In this document: positions 47,683 to 56,170 of the stretch, in pieces
Numbering within the stretch: the first letter of the stretch is position 1
Layout: each line of letters begins with the position of its first letter
DNA from: Rhodocyclaceae bacterium
GTDB lineage: Bacteria; Pseudomonadota; Gammaproteobacteria; Burkholderiales; Rhodocyclaceae
Reading direction: 5' to 3'
NCBI GenBank assembly: GCA_013791905.1
Contig: VMSX01000009.1
Coordinates: 244,396 to 308,395, forward strand
DNA: 64,000 nucleotides
Notes under the pieces: model-generated
What the model was told of the DNA's origin: nothing
What the model saw: only the letters and a program-made list of their open reading frames with translations
The model's database searches: none
Translations under genes and position numbers: made by a program

Positions 47683-49173
47683 CTACCGGCTTCGCCGCTG
47701 CCGCAAAGCCTTCATGAGCGCCGGCAAAGCGGCGTACATCACCGCCAGCAGCGCCAGCAGCAGTGTCAGCAGGTTGCCCCAGCGGGCGTAAGGCGTGAGT
47801 CCCTGATAGCCGATCGCCTCGACCTGCAGCGCACCGGTCGTGAACGGTGGCAACGTGCCGAGCACCCGGCCGTCTGGTGCGATGGCCGCGGTGATGCCGG
47901 TATTGGTGGCGCGCAGCATCATGCGCCCGGTTTCCAGCGCGCGCAGCCTTGCGATCTGCAAATGCTGCGGCTGGGCGAGCGAATCACCGAACCAGGCGGT
48001 GTTCGATAGGTTGATCAGCAACGTCGCCTCCGGCAGAGCGCGGATGATTTCCTCGCCGAACAGGTCTTCGTAACAGATATTCGGCGCAATCCGTTGTGCG
48101 CCAATCTTTAGCGGCGCCTGCCGTACCGGGCCGGCGGAAAAATCCGACATGGGAATGTTCACCAGACCGAAAAACCAGGCAAAGCCCGGCGGCACATATT
48201 CGCCAAAAGGCACCAGATGCTTCTTGGCGTAGGACTGAGTGGCAAAAGTCGGTCCTGGCGAGACGGCGATGGCGCCATTCACATACCCACCTTCGCGGAG
48301 GCGCACTGCTGTGCCGACCAGCACGTCGCCATGCTGCGTCAGCGCTTGCAACACCTCGCGCGGCACCTCGTGAAAGAACAGCGGCAGGGCGGTTTCCGGC
48401 AGCACGGTCAGCGCGGCTGGGTGCGCCTGCGCCAGCCCGGTGTAGGTTTCGATTGATAGTGGCAGACGCTCGGGCACCCACTTGAGGCTTTGCGGGATAT
48501 TGCCCTGCAAGAGGCTGACGCGAAACGGCGCGCCGACCGGCTGTGTCCAGTCCATCCCGCGCAGCAGCGCGCCGCTGCCGAGCAGGGCGAGAATCAGCAG
48601 CCACGCGCCGCGTCGCCGCAAACCTAGAGCCAGCGCCGCAGCAATCAAGGCCGCCAGTCCGCCCACGCCATAGCTGCCCAGCACCGCCGCAAAACCCGCC
48701 AGCGGGCTCGGCGGCGTCTGCGAGTAGCCCAGCGCCAGCCAGGGGAAGCCCGTGAACAGCACCCCGCGCAGCCATTCGCTCAGCACCCAGAGCCCTGCAA
48801 ACAGCAGGGCGTTGCGCCAGAAGTTGGCGCTCATCAAACGGCGGAAAAAATAGCCCACCAGCGCCGGAAACACTGCCAGCCAGCAACAGAACAGCACCGT
48901 GGCAACCGCGGCCAATGGCGCCGCCATGCCGCCCACGTCATGCAGGCTGACATACACCCACGACACACCGGTCAGGAAGAATCCCAGCCCCCAAATAAAG
49001 CCCAGCAGCGCGGCGCGGCGCGGCGTCGGCGCGGCTTGCCACAAGTACAACAACCCGGCCAGCGCAATGATCGGCAGCGGAAACAGTTCGAGCGGAGCGA
49101 AACCGGCAACACTGACACTGCCCAGCAGCGCCGCAAGAAAACCGGGGTCAGACCACGGTTTTCTGCTACTCAT
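47683..49173 (-). CDS. lnt: Apolipoprotein N-acyltransferase
   Basis: Inner-membrane enzyme completing lipoprotein maturation; 496 residues from ATG 49173. N-terminal TM bundle (about 10-200), then the nitrilase domain with the catalytic triad: Glu in VLPETALPLF, Lys in YAKKHLVPFGEY, Cys in NICYEDLFGEE. The first about ten residues (MSSRKPWSDPG) are encoded by the terminal inverted repeat of the RAYT element, and the ATG lies 8 bp inside the transposase gene's 3' end. No Shine-Dalgarno is seen, so translation probably depends on coupling. A short-motif copy reads SPGPTFA. corC, the usual upstream gene, is absent here. Confidence 0.92.
   Translation of the reverse strand: MSSRKPWSDPGFLAALLGSVSVAGFAPLELFPLPIIALAGLLYLWQAAPTPRRAALLGFIWGLGFFLTGVSWVYVSLHDVGGMAAPLAAVATVLFCCWLAVFPALVGYFFRRLMSANFWRNALLFAGLWVLSEWLRGVLFTGFPWLALGYSQTPPSPLAGFAAVLGSYGVGGLAALIAAALALGLRRRGAWLLILALLGSGALLRGMDWTQPVGAPFRVSLLQGNIPQSLKWVPERLPLSIETYTGLAQAHPAALTVLPETALPLFFHEVPREVLQALTQHGDVLVGTAVRLREGGYVNGAIAVSPGPTFATQSYAKKHLVPFGEYVPPGFAWFFGLVNIPMSDFSAGPVRQAPLKIGAQRIAPNICYEDLFGEEIIRALPEATLLINLSNTAWFGDSLAQPQHLQIARLRALETGRMMLRATNTGITAAIAPDGRVLGTLPPFTTGALQVEAIGYQGLTPYARWGNLLTLLLALLAVMYAALPALMKALRQRRSR
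48244..48266 (-). repeat. Short dispersed motif, copy 10 (inside lnt)
   Basis: Three mismatches to consensus; same strand as lnt, read as A-V-S-P-G-P-T-F. Confidence 0.65.
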
Positions 49174-49949
49174 CGAATAATTCGCCGGACTTTGGGGGAG
49201 CAAGCTTGCGCGGTCTCCCTGATGAACCCGGCGTGACCCTGCGCCCCAGCGTGTCGGCAATTTGCGCGGCAAAGTCCGCATGACCCAAGGCAAAATTGCC
49301 ATGGGTCGCCCGGCGGATTTCATCCACCAAACCGGGTTCCAATTCAAAGCGAAATAACTCGCGGTAGGCGGCTTGCCTGCTGGCGCTGTCCGGCCCCAGG
49401 GATTCATAAATGGCGTGGGGACGCACCAACGAATTCACCTCTCCCTGCGCATTCACTCGATAGCTCGACCAGCGGTAATCAGCGGGGTGCGCCACCATGT
49501 CGGCGCGCACCGGGTTGAGTTCGATATAACGCTGGCAACTCAGCAGATAGGTTTCTTCCTGCGTCAGGCAGGAACGAAAGCGGCCTTCCCAAAGCGTGCC
49601 GCTGCGGCGATAAACCCGATTCACATACTGCACATACCGCTGCCCCAGTGCCTTCATCAGAGCGCCAGGTGCATCGCCACGATCGGCCGACAGCAGCAGA
49701 TGCACATGATTCGTCATCAAGACGTAGGCATGCACCCGGCAGCCCGTCTTGTCAGCGTATTCCGCAAGCCATTCGAGGTAACGAAGGTAATCTTCGTCGG
49801 CAAAAAAGCAGGGTTGGCGGTTGTTGCCCCGCTGAATCAGATGCAGCGGATAGCCCGGCAGGGCAAGACGTGGACGGCGGGGCATTGCGAAGCTCCGGAA
49901 GGAATGGAGCGGAGGGTAGCAGAAAACAGGAAAACCGTGGTCTGACCCC
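49144..49949. mobile_element. RAYT element with 19-bp terminal inverted repeats
   Basis: GGGGTCAGACCACGGTTTT at 49144-49162 is the exact inverted complement of 49931-49949. A further GTAGCAGAAAA is shared outside the repeats' ends, with a small duplication on the right. The single gene inside is a Y1 transposase. Beyond the right end, TGACCCCTATTATTT occurs twice (49943-49957 and 50006-50020). The left end is fused to lnt's start. Confidence 0.82.
49166..49885 (-). CDS. rayT: REP-associated tyrosine transposase (RAYT, Y1_Tnp)
   Basis: 239-residue HUH-family single-strand transposase/nuclease. PRLALPGYPLHLIQRGNNRQ is the typical N-terminus, the HUH motif is H60-V-H62 (LMTNHVHLLL), and the catalytic Tyr lies in RYVQYVNRVYRRSGTLWEGRF. 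RAYTs are domesticated relatives of IS200/IS605 enzymes that process REP hairpins. Catalytic residues look intact, so it is probably active. Its stop overlaps the lnt start by 8 bp on the same strand. The linked REP type (GTCTGACCCCTATT) differs from the 15-nt-loop family found elsewhere in the window. Confidence 0.88.
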   Translation of the reverse strand: MPRRPRLALPGYPLHLIQRGNNRQPCFFADEDYLRYLEWLAEYADKTGCRVHAYVLMTNHVHLLLSADRGDAPGALMKALGQRYVQYVNRVYRRSGTLWEGRFRSCLTQEETYLLSCQRYIELNPVRADMVAHPADYRWSSYRVNAQGEVNSLVRPHAIYESLGPDSASRQAAYRELFRFELEPGLVDEIRRATHGNFALGHADFAAQIADTLGRRVTPGSSGRPRKLAPPKSGELFDE

Positions 49950-50037
49950 TATTATTTATGCCGCCATGGATTCGTTTGCTCACTTGACACGGGCCGGCTA
50001 ATGGGTGACCCCTATTATTTTTGCGTAGCTTGTCGCC

Positions 50038-50067
50038 AACAAAAACGGCCACCCGAAGGCGGCCGTT
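50038..50067 (-). terminator. Rho-independent terminator of the porin gene
   Basis: On the reverse strand, AACGGCCGCC-TTCG-GGTGGCCGTT forms a 10-bp stem (one G-U) with a UUCG loop followed by a T run, 25 bp after the porin stop. Confidence 0.88.
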
Positions 50068-50091
50068 AAAATAACTCAGGCTAGGCCGGAA

Positions 50092-51243
50092 TTAGAAGGT
50101 GTGACGCAAGCCAACGGAGAAGCCTTTCGGATCTGCGCCGTTGCCGAAGCCGGAAACGCCGATGCCAGTCGTATTCGAGCGGCCGTCGGTTACACCATAC
50201 ATATAATCGTAGCTAGCGTTAGCTTCGTTGGAGATTTGTGACCAGAGAGCCTTGACAACGGTGCGCTTGGACAGGCTGTGCTCGTAGCCGAGGACGAACA
50301 TCTTGGCACCGCTGTTGGCCACGTTGGTAACATCGCCGGCACTGACGTACTGGCCGATGATCTTGCCGGCAGCGCTTACGTTGAAGGTGACCGGCAGGAA
50401 CCAAGCGGTGCGCTTCACGTTGAGGCCGAGGCCCTCAACTTTGACGCGATCCCACAGCAGACCGACTGACCAGCCTGCGTCGGTAAATTTTCCACCGAAG
50501 CGCGTATCCGTAGCCTTGCCGGGGGCTGTCGTGCCCTTATCCTTGACTCTTTCGTTGGTCAGGCGAACCATGATGGGGCCGTTGGCGTAGGCCAGGCCCA
50601 GATCCCAAGCGGAGACGTTTTCGAGCGGTGCGCTTCCGTTGTTCTTGTTCTCATTGGCCATGTAGCCCACCGTCGCGCCAAAGCCACTGAAGGTCGGGGA
50701 AGTGTAAGCTACCGCGTTGGAGATACGCTGATCGAACAGCGAGGCGCCGGAACCGCCACCCAGCTTGCCGAGCATGGCGCTATTTGCACCGATGCCGGTG
50801 GAACCGGAGTTGACGTCCATGGCCGCGCCGAAACCGCGCGTCGGGCCAGTCAGGTTGCCGGCGACGAGAGTGCCGAAACCACCGGAGAGGCCGACGAAGG
50901 TGTCACGGTTGGTCCAGCCAAGAGCAGCCGCTGAGGTAGTCAGGTTGCCGGAAGCGAGTGCCGTGCCAGAAGAGGTGTTCTCACCGACGCCGGTTTCGAA
51001 CTGGAAGAGGGCCTTCAGGCCACCACCCAGGTCTTCGCTGCCCTTGAAGCCAATGAACGAGCTGTTCATGGTGACACGGTTGCGTGATTCAGCATTACTG
51101 GTGGCAGTGGTAGTAGTTGCACCAGAAGCCTTGACATTGTCGAAAGTGGCGTCAGCAGTGCCATAAACGGTAACGTTGGTCTGAGCAAAGGCGGCGCCGG
51201 ATACGAGGCCAGCGACTGCCAGAGCGATAATTTTCTTTTGCAT
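50092..51243 (-). CDS. Gram-negative porin
   Basis: 383-residue outer-membrane trimeric porin of the betaproteobacterial OmpC-like family (porin_4). Signal peptide MQKKIIALAVAGLVSGAAFA, then QTNVTVYGTADATFD, FIGFKGSEDLGGGLKALFQFE and the NRDTFVGLSGGFGTLVAGNL block; the final strand is FSVGLRHTF with terminal Phe. An AAGGAG ribosome-binding site lies just before ATG 51243. Its own terminator follows. Codon choice is somewhat less GC-rich than in neighbours, as is usual for a highly expressed gene. Solute preference is not predictable. Confidence 0.94.
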   Translation of the reverse strand: MQKKIIALAVAGLVSGAAFAQTNVTVYGTADATFDNVKASGATTTTATSNAESRNRVTMNSSFIGFKGSEDLGGGLKALFQFETGVGENTSSGTALASGNLTTSAAALGWTNRDTFVGLSGGFGTLVAGNLTGPTRGFGAAMDVNSGSTGIGANSAMLGKLGGGSGASLFDQRISNAVAYTSPTFSGFGATVGYMANENKNNGSAPLENVSAWDLGLAYANGPIMVRLTNERVKDKGTTAPGKATDTRFGGKFTDAGWSVGLLWDRVKVEGLGLNVKRTAWFLPVTFNVSAAGKIIGQYVSAGDVTNVANSGAKMFVLGYEHSLSKRTVVKALWSQISNEANASYDYMYGVTDGRSNTTGIGVSGFGNGADPKGFSVGLRHTF

Positions 51244-51429
51244 GAGTAAATCTCCTTTGGATTAAAGCGTTCGGTTTCAATGACTCCACGTGGTTAGTCA
51301 CTGACACCGTGGAAACTCCCTGATCTGGAAGTTGGGAGGATTATCTCCAATGACGCACGCTGATGAGCAAGAAACCATGCTTTAGTGTGAATCCCGGACG
51401 CCGAGTGTCGGGTTTTTGCAACGCCACAC

Positions 51430-51452
51430 AAAAGTCGGCTCTGGCGGGACGG
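51430..51452 (-). repeat. Short dispersed motif, copy 11
   Basis: One mismatch to consensus; intergenic, upstream of the DUF2283 pair. Confidence 0.75.
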
Positions 51453-51502
51453 CGTGGAGGGGGCTGATTGCGTTTCGGGCGTACTTTGGCCATCATGAAG
51501 AC

Positions 51503-51739
51503 ATGCAGCCGATGACCGACTACTTCAGGAACGACGTGCTGACCAAGCGCCCCTACATCCGTATCGAGTGGTGCGAGGCGGCCATTCGATCTCCCCTGAA
51601 ACGTGAAACGCAACCCGAGGATGGACGCATCCGGCATTGGCTATGGGTGCCGGAGCTCGACCGTTTCTTGCGAGTGGTTACGCTCGACGACGGCATTACC
51701 TTGCATAATGCTTTTCCAGACAGGAGGTTCAAGCCATGA
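51503..51739 (+). CDS. Small protein paired with DUF2283 gene
   Basis: 78 residues from ATG 51503 (MQPMTDYFRNDVLTKRPYI). I know no named domain for certain. The sequence EWCEAAIRSPLKRE then IRHWLWVPELDRFLRVVTLDDGITLHNAFPDRRF has the alternating pattern of DUF4258/RelE-like small proteins, in which a helix is followed by beta-strands ending near a TxxNAFPD segment. It overlaps the DUF2283 gene by 4 bp, so the pair is co-translated. A toxin-antitoxin-like relation is plausible but unproven. Confidence 0.7.
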   Translation: MQPMTDYFRNDVLTKRPYIRIEWCEAAIRSPLKRETQPEDGRIRHWLWVPELDRFLRVVTLDDGITLHNAFPDRRFKP

Positions 51740-51951
51740 GAATCAATTACGATGCCGCGACGGATTCGCTTTATATCCATTTGACCGAACAGCCCGCGGC
51801 GGATTCGGACGAAGTGGTCGAGGGCGTCGTGCTTGATTTCGACGCGCACGGCGCCCTGGTGGGCATCGACGTGCAGCATGCCAGCCAGAAGGCCGATATC
51901 CACCATCTGGCGATCAGCCACATGCCACTGACGATGCTGGAGGCCGCATAA
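51736..51951 (+). CDS. DUF2283 family protein
   Basis: 71 residues: MRINYDAATDSLYIHL...EVVEGVVLDFDAHGALVGIDVQHAS is the DUF2283 pattern. The family is of unknown function and is often found next to small RelE/DUF4258-like genes, as here (ATGA overlap). Position in a patch of small accessory genes beside a decayed toxin-antitoxin locus suggests mobile-type cargo. Confidence 0.85.
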   Translation: MRINYDAATDSLYIHLTEQPAADSDEVVEGVVLDFDAHGALVGIDVQHASQKADIHHLAISHMPLTMLEAA

Positions 51952-52016
51952 CCTCAGGGTAGTCGAAGGAGCTAAGCGGCATGGTGTAGCGGCCGAGGTT
52001 CACTGGTAGTAAAACA

Positions 52017-52032
52017 GGGACAGACCACGGTT
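52017..52032 (-). repeat. Solo RAYT-type REP half
   Basis: GGGACAGACCACGGTT matches the terminal repeat of the RAYT element (49144-49162) except near its first bases. It lies directly before short motif copy 12. Confidence 0.65.
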
Positions 52033-52037
52033 CCCAC

Positions 52038-52081
52038 AAAAGTCAGCGCTGGCGGGATGAAATGCCCCGCATGGGGTACGG
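52038..52081 (-). repeat. Composite: short motif copy 12 plus hairpin
   Basis: The short motif (52038-52060, two mismatches) runs into GATGAAATGCCCCGCATGGG followed by GTACGGC, where CCCC-GCAT-GGGG can fold. The same composite recurs at 52615. Confidence 0.75.
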
Positions 52082-52105
52082 CAGGCAGCCTGATCGGAGA
52101 GCGCA

Positions 52106-52312
52106 ATGCAAATGCTTGATGTCGTAGCCACGCTTGAAGATTTGCCCGGGGCTCATCTCGCCAAGGGGCAAGTCGGCACCGTCGTGGATAAGTTGGATAA
52201 AGATTTCTTGCTCGTGGAGTTCGCGGACATCGATGGCGTTGCCTACGCTATCGAGCCGATTCCTTGCAGCAAGCTCATGGTGTTGCATCACCGTCCGGCA
52301 TTGGCGGCATAG
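52106..52312 (+). CDS. DUF4926 domain protein
   Basis: 68 residues starting MQMLDVVATLEDLPGAHLAKGQVGTVVDKLDKDFLLVEFADIDG, the DUF4926 pattern of a small SH3-like barrel of unknown function. ATG 52106 or 52112 both fit. Genes of this family often flank toxin-antitoxin modules. Its 3' end abuts the broken toxin remnant on the opposite strand, and the junction appears to be where the toxin gene was cut. Confidence 0.8.
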   Translation: MQMLDVVATLEDLPGAHLAKGQVGTVVDKLDKDFLLVEFADIDGVAYAIEPIPCSKLMVLHHRPALAA

Positions 52313-52319
52313 GTTTATT

Positions 52320-52347
52320 CCGCCGAGCGGGCGATCCTGATTTGCAT
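52320..52347 (-). pseudogene. ParE/RelE toxin remnant (first about nine codons)
   Basis: ATG at 52347 overlaps the antitoxin TGA (TGATG) and reads MQIRIARSA, the usual start of ParE-type toxins. The frame then enters the complement of the DUF4926 gene (NKPMPPMPDGDATP, stop). All of the toxin body is missing. Confidence 0.6.
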
Positions 52348-52571
52348 CAGTGCGCCTTGATTTGGGCGCAGATGCGTTCCTTAGCTTCCTGCCAGGGCGC
52401 TACGGCTTCTTCCCCGCTGGCAAGACGGCGCAGCCGCTCCTAAAGCACCTCGCCTCGCCACGCCGGGGATTCCACGCCTACGGCTGATTGAATGCACAGC
52501 GAGTCCCAGAGTGTTTCCATCAGCTTTAGTTTTTCTGCAACGGGCATGGCAACGATGTCAACGGTGGTCAT
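52347..52571 (-). pseudogene. Addiction-module antitoxin with amber stop
   Basis: From ATG 52571 the reading is MTTVDIVAMPVAEKLKLMETLWDSLC and so on to ESPAWRGEVL, then TAG (52440-52442), then in the same frame ERLRRLASGEEAVAPWQEAKERI to a TGA at 52347-52349. This is the PF09720 antitoxin pattern, in which a glutamine (CAG) is usual at the TAG position. A single base change has split an otherwise full-length (about 74-codon) gene. With its toxin truncated, the module is dead. Confidence 0.75.
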
Positions 52572-52614
52572 TGCGGGCTCTTGATTGGCGATGAATGATG
52601 AGGGAGGTGCTATC

Positions 52615-52659
52615 AAAAGTCGGCGTTGGCGGGATGAAATGCCCCGCATGGGGTACGGC
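52615..52659 (-). repeat. Composite: short motif copy 13 plus hairpin
   Basis: Short motif (two mismatches) followed by the same GATGAAATGCCCCGCATGGG module as at 52038-52081. It lies between the dead antitoxin and the transglycosylase stop. Confidence 0.75.
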
Positions 52660-52668
52660 GCCGCAGCA

Positions 52669-53274
52669 TCAGCGCGCCGCCAGCCGTTGTGGCGCCCAGC
52701 CCCACTGCTTCTCCCAGGTGGCGCGCACCAGGTTGGGGTAATCGGGGCGGCCGAGACTGCCGTTGTAGCGGCCGAGGGCGCGAAACAGGTCGCCTTTCTC
52801 GATATCCAGGTAGTGGCGCAGGATGGTGCAGCCGAAGCGCAGGTTGCTGCGCAGGTGAAACAGGTTGTGGTCGGGCTTGCCAATGAGCTTCACCCAGAAT
52901 GGCATCACCTGCATGTAGCCGCGCGCGCCCGCCGATGAGACGGCATGCTTGCGGAAACCGCTTTCCACCTGAATCAGGCCGAGCACCAGTTGCGGGTCAA
53001 GCCCGGCGCGGCGGGCTTCGTAGTGCACCGCCTTGAGAAATTCATGGCGCGCGCGCCGGTCCGGCATGCGTTTTTCGAGCCGGCGCGACATTTCGGTGAG
53101 CCAGTCGATCTTTTCCTCGATGGTGTCGAAGCGCGGCTCGGGTGCTGCCTGATCGGACACGGCGGCATGCAGGGCGGCCTGCACGCTGGCGGCGAGCGGT
53201 TCGTATTGCTGCGCGCCGGCCCAGGCGAGGTTGGCCCAGAGCAGCGCCAGGGAAAAGAAGAGCTTCAGGCGCAT
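52669..53274 (-). CDS. Lytic transglycosylase (SLT domain)
   Basis: 201-residue exported muramidase-like enzyme. Signal peptide [19 protein letters not shown], an alpha-helical lead (about 25-85), then the SLT domain with catalytic E104 in [20 protein letters not shown] and [13 protein letters not shown], ending in [19 protein letters not shown]. Its start lies 10 bp inside the 3' end of proS, so the genes are coupled, as in related betaproteobacteria. No lipobox is seen, so it is probably soluble periplasmic. Confidence 0.9.
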   Translation of the reverse strand: MRLKLFFSLALLWANLAWAGAQQYEPLAASVQAALHAAVSDQAAPEPRFDTIEEKIDWLTEMSRRLEKRMPDRRARHEFLKAVHYEARRAGLDPQLVLGLIQVESGFRKHAVSSAGARGYMQVMPFWVKLIGKPDHNLFHLRSNLRFGCTILRHYLDIEKGDLFRALGRYNGSLGRPDYPNLVRATWEKQWGWAPQRLAAR

Positions 53275-54992
53275 GCCTTCTGCGAAACGAATGTAACGAG
53301 ATCAGCCAGCGGCACCTTGGCCACTTCCGGATCGCGGCGCTGCTGGTACTCCGCCACGCCCTCCTTGAGTCCACGCTCGCCGATGGTGATGCGATGCGGC
53401 ACGCCGATCAGTTCCCAGTCGGCGAACATGACGCCAGGACGTTCGTCGCGGTCGTCGAGCATGACGTCGATGCCAAGGGCCAGCAGCTCGCCGTAAAGCT
53501 TGGTCGCCGCTTCGCGCACGGCAGGCGACTTGCCCCAGCCGACCGGGCAGATCACCAGGGTGAAAGGAGCGATGGCGGCGGGCCAGATGATGCCGCGCGC
53601 ATCATGATTCTGTTCGATGGCCGCGCCGACCAGTCGCGTCACCCCGATGCCATAACAGCCCATGACCATGAATTGCGGTTTGCCGTCTGCGTCGAGATAG
53701 GTGCAGTTCATCGCCTGCGAGTATTTGGTGCCGAGGAAGAAGACGTGGCCGACTTCGATGCCGCGCTGGATGGCCAGGCAGCCCTTGCCATCGGGCGACG
53801 GGTCGCCCGCGACGACGTTGCGGAGGTCGGCGACCAGGTCGGGTTCGGGCAGGTCGCGACCCCAGTTGATGTCCTGGATGTGAAAGCCGATTGCGTTGGC
53901 GCCGCTGACGAAATCGCTCATGTTGGCGACCGTGCGGTCGGCGACGACCTTGACCGGCTGTTTGGTGTTGAGCGGGCCAAGAAAACCCGGCGGGCAGCCG
54001 AAATGTTCGATGATTTCCGGCTCGCTGGCAAAGCGGAAGCCGCCTTCCAGCCCCGGCAGCTTGCCGGCCTTGACTTCATTGAGGTCGTGGTCGCCGCGTA
54101 CCAGCAGCAGCCAGATTTCGGGGCCGAGCGGCGTGTCGGTCGCCAGCACAATCGACTTGACGGTGCGCTCGATGGCTAAGCCGAGCAACTTGGCAACATC
54201 TTCGCAGCGCGAGGCGTTGGGCGTGGCGACCTTGGCCATGGCAGAAGTCGGCGCTGGCCGGACGGCGGAGAGCGGCATTGCCTCGGCCAGTTCGATGTTG
54301 GCGGCGTAGTCGGAATCGGGGCAATAGACGATCAGGTCTTCGCCGGTGTCGGCAATCACCTGAAATTCGTGCGACAGCGATCCGCCAATGGCGCCGGTGT
54401 CGGCGGCGACGGCGCGGAAGCTCAGGCCGAGCCGCCCGAAGATTTTCACATAGGCGGCGTACATGGCCTGATAGCTTTGCTCGGCGCCGGCATCGTCGCG
54501 GTCGAAGGAGTAGGCGTCCTTCATGGTGAACTCACGGCCACGCATTATGCCGAAGCGCGGGCGGCGTTCGTCGCGGAACTTGGTCTGGATATGGTAGAAA
54601 TTCTTCGGCAACTGGCGGTAACTGTGGATTTCGCTGCGGGCAATGTCGGTGATGACTTCTTCGGAGGTTGGCTGGATGATGAAGTCGCGGTCGTGGCGAT
54701 CCTTCACGCGCAGGAGCTCCGGCCCCATCTTGTCCCAGCGGCCGGTTTCCTGCCACAGTTCGGCGGGCTGCACCACCGGCATCAAGAGTTCGATGGCGCC
54801 GGCGCGGTTCATTTCTTCGCGGACGATGGCTTCGATCTTGCGGATCACCCGCAGGCCCATCGGCATGTAGCTGTAGATGCCGCCGGCCAGCTTCTTGATC
54901 ATGCCGGCACGGGTCATCAATTGGTGCGAAACGACTTCCGCGTCGGCGGGGGCTTCCTTGAGCGTGGTGATGAAAAACTGGCTGGCGCGCAT
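53265..54992 (-). CDS. proS: Prolyl-tRNA synthetase
   Basis: 575-residue bacterial-type (long) class II synthetase with the INS editing insertion. [19 protein letters not shown] start, YIQ-type motif 2 ([24 protein letters not shown]), editing domain about 230-385 and the C-terminal anticodon-binding domain ([25 protein letters not shown]). A short motif variant in the editing insertion reads AVRPAPTSA. ybaK at 14857 encodes the trans-editing partner for Cys-tRNA-Pro. It is divergent from rppH. Confidence 0.95.
   Translation of the reverse strand: MRASQFFITTLKEAPADAEVVSHQLMTRAGMIKKLAGGIYSYMPMGLRVIRKIEAIVREEMNRAGAIELLMPVVQPAELWQETGRWDKMGPELLRVKDRHDRDFIIQPTSEEVITDIARSEIHSYRQLPKNFYHIQTKFRDERRPRFGIMRGREFTMKDAYSFDRDDAGAEQSYQAMYAAYVKIFGRLGLSFRAVAADTGAIGGSLSHEFQVIADTGEDLIVYCPDSDYAANIELAEAMPLSAVRPAPTSAMAKVATPNASRCEDVAKLLGLAIERTVKSIVLATDTPLGPEIWLLLVRGDHDLNEVKAGKLPGLEGGFRFASEPEIIEHFGCPPGFLGPLNTKQPVKVVADRTVANMSDFVSGANAIGFHIQDINWGRDLPEPDLVADLRNVVAGDPSPDGKGCLAIQRGIEVGHVFFLGTKYSQAMNCTYLDADGKPQFMVMGCYGIGVTRLVGAAIEQNHDARGIIWPAAIAPFTLVICPVGWGKSPAVREAATKLYGELLALGIDVMLDDRDERPGVMFADWELIGVPHRITIGERGLKEGVAEYQQRRDPEVAKVPLADLVTFVSQKACA
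54243..54265 (-). repeat. Short dispersed motif, copy 14 (inside proS)
   Basis: Two mismatches; same strand as proS, read as A-V-R-P-A-P-T-S. Confidence 0.7.
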
Positions 54993-55103
54993 GTCGGGTT
55001 TCTATAGGAGCAGGGAAAAAGGATTTTACCTGTCCAATCGGCTTTCCTCTATCGGGCGAATGTGGAACAATCCCTTCCAGTCAAACATTTTGAGGTTTTC
55101 AGC

Positions 55104-55637
55104 ATGCTCGATCGGGAAGGTTACCGCCCGAACGTCGGCATCATCCTGACCAATCAGCGTCAAGAGGTATTCTGGGGCAAACGGATTCGCGAGCATTCCT
55201 GGCAGTTCCCGCAAGGCGGGATTGATAAGGGTGAAACGCCCGAGGAAGCGATGTTCCGCGAGCTTTATGAAGAAGTTGGGCTCATGCCCGAGCATGTGCG
55301 CATACTCGGGCGCACGCGCGATTGGTTGCGATACGACGTTCCAAAACATTGGGTGCGCCGCGAATGGCGCGGTTCATACAGGGGCCAGAAGCAGATCTGG
55401 TTTTTGTTGCAGCTGACCGGCCGCGACTGCGATATCTGTCTGCGCGCCACGCCCAAGCCGGAATTCGATGCCTGGCGCTGGAGTGAGTATTGGGTGCCGC
55501 TCGACTCGGTGATCGAGTTCAAGCGCAGCGTGTATGAGCAGGCGCTGACCGAATTGGCGCGCTTGATTTTTCATTCTCACGAGCGTGCCTCGAAGTGGCC
55601 GGACTGCGCATTGCCTGTGACTGAATGTCAGGAATGA
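55104..55637 (+). CDS. rppH: RNA pyrophosphohydrolase RppH
   Basis: 177-residue Nudix hydrolase that converts 5'-triphosphate mRNA ends to monophosphates and starts RNase E decay. [19 protein letters not shown] start and the Nudix box [20 protein letters not shown](VG) are complete. ATG 55104 was chosen over an upstream in-frame ATG at 55062 on family grounds. It is divergent from proS and overlaps the CNP1-like gene by 4 bp (ATG 55634). Confidence 0.95.
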   Translation: MLDREGYRPNVGIILTNQRQEVFWGKRIREHSWQFPQGGIDKGETPEEAMFRELYEEVGLMPEHVRILGRTRDWLRYDVPKHWVRREWRGSYRGQKQIWFLLQLTGRDCDICLRATPKPEFDAWRWSEYWVPLDSVIEFKRSVYEQALTELARLIFHSHERASKWPDCALPVTECQE

Positions 55638-56170
55638 GTGAGCGAATGATGATGCGCTTGGCAGTCATGGTGATAGGTCTTCTTGCGGGCAATGCAATGC
55701 TTGCCGATACGCATGCCCGCGAATGGGAAGATCCGGATGCGCCCAAATGGGCGGAAGCGGAAGCCGAATTTCCTGCTTTTCCGCAGGAAGCTAATTTGCG
55801 CGAGTTCTATGTCAGCGAAGTGACCACGCACAAGTTCTACATTGACGCAACGACGCTGAGCGTCGGCAAGGACGGCGTGGTGCGCTATGTTTTGGTGGTT
55901 CGCACCAGCGGTGGCGCCACCAATACCAGCTTCGAGGGCATTCGCTGTGAAAGCGGAGAGATGAAAATCTATGCCACCGGTCACCATGATGGTCAATGGG
56001 CGAAGGCGCGCCGCAGCGAGTGGCGGCGCATCGAGAACAAACCGGTCAACCGCCATCATGCCGTGCTCGCGCGTGAGTTGTTCTGCCCCTTCGCTGTGCC
56101 GATAAAGACGCCAGCCGAGGGGCTGGAAGCCTTGCGGCTTGGCAAACATCCTGCGGTGAACTTTCAATGA
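55634..56170 (+). CDS. CNP1-like family exported protein
   Basis: About 178 residues. Signal peptide after MSERMMMR with core [20 protein letters not shown], then the CNP1-like domain ([51 protein letters not shown]). The family, named after a Neisseria protein, has no known activity; it is confined largely to betaproteobacteria, supporting the taxonomic call. ATG 55634 overlaps the rppH stop; ATG 55625 is an alternative. It also overlaps coq7 by 4 bp. Confidence 0.85.
   Translation: MSERMMMRLAVMVIGLLAGNAMLADTHAREWEDPDAPKWAEAEAEFPAFPQEANLREFYVSEVTTHKFYIDATTLSVGKDGVVRYVLVVRTSGGATNTSFEGIRCESGEMKIYATGHHDGQWAKARRSEWRRIENKPVNRHHAVLARELFCPFAVPIKTPAEGLEALRLGKHPAVNFQ

Noticed and set aside
52440..52883. 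147-codon reverse frame containing the antitoxin sequence
   Set aside because: The upstream part is the out-of-frame shadow of the transglycosylase gene plus repeat; only the part from ATG 52571 is antitoxin-like.
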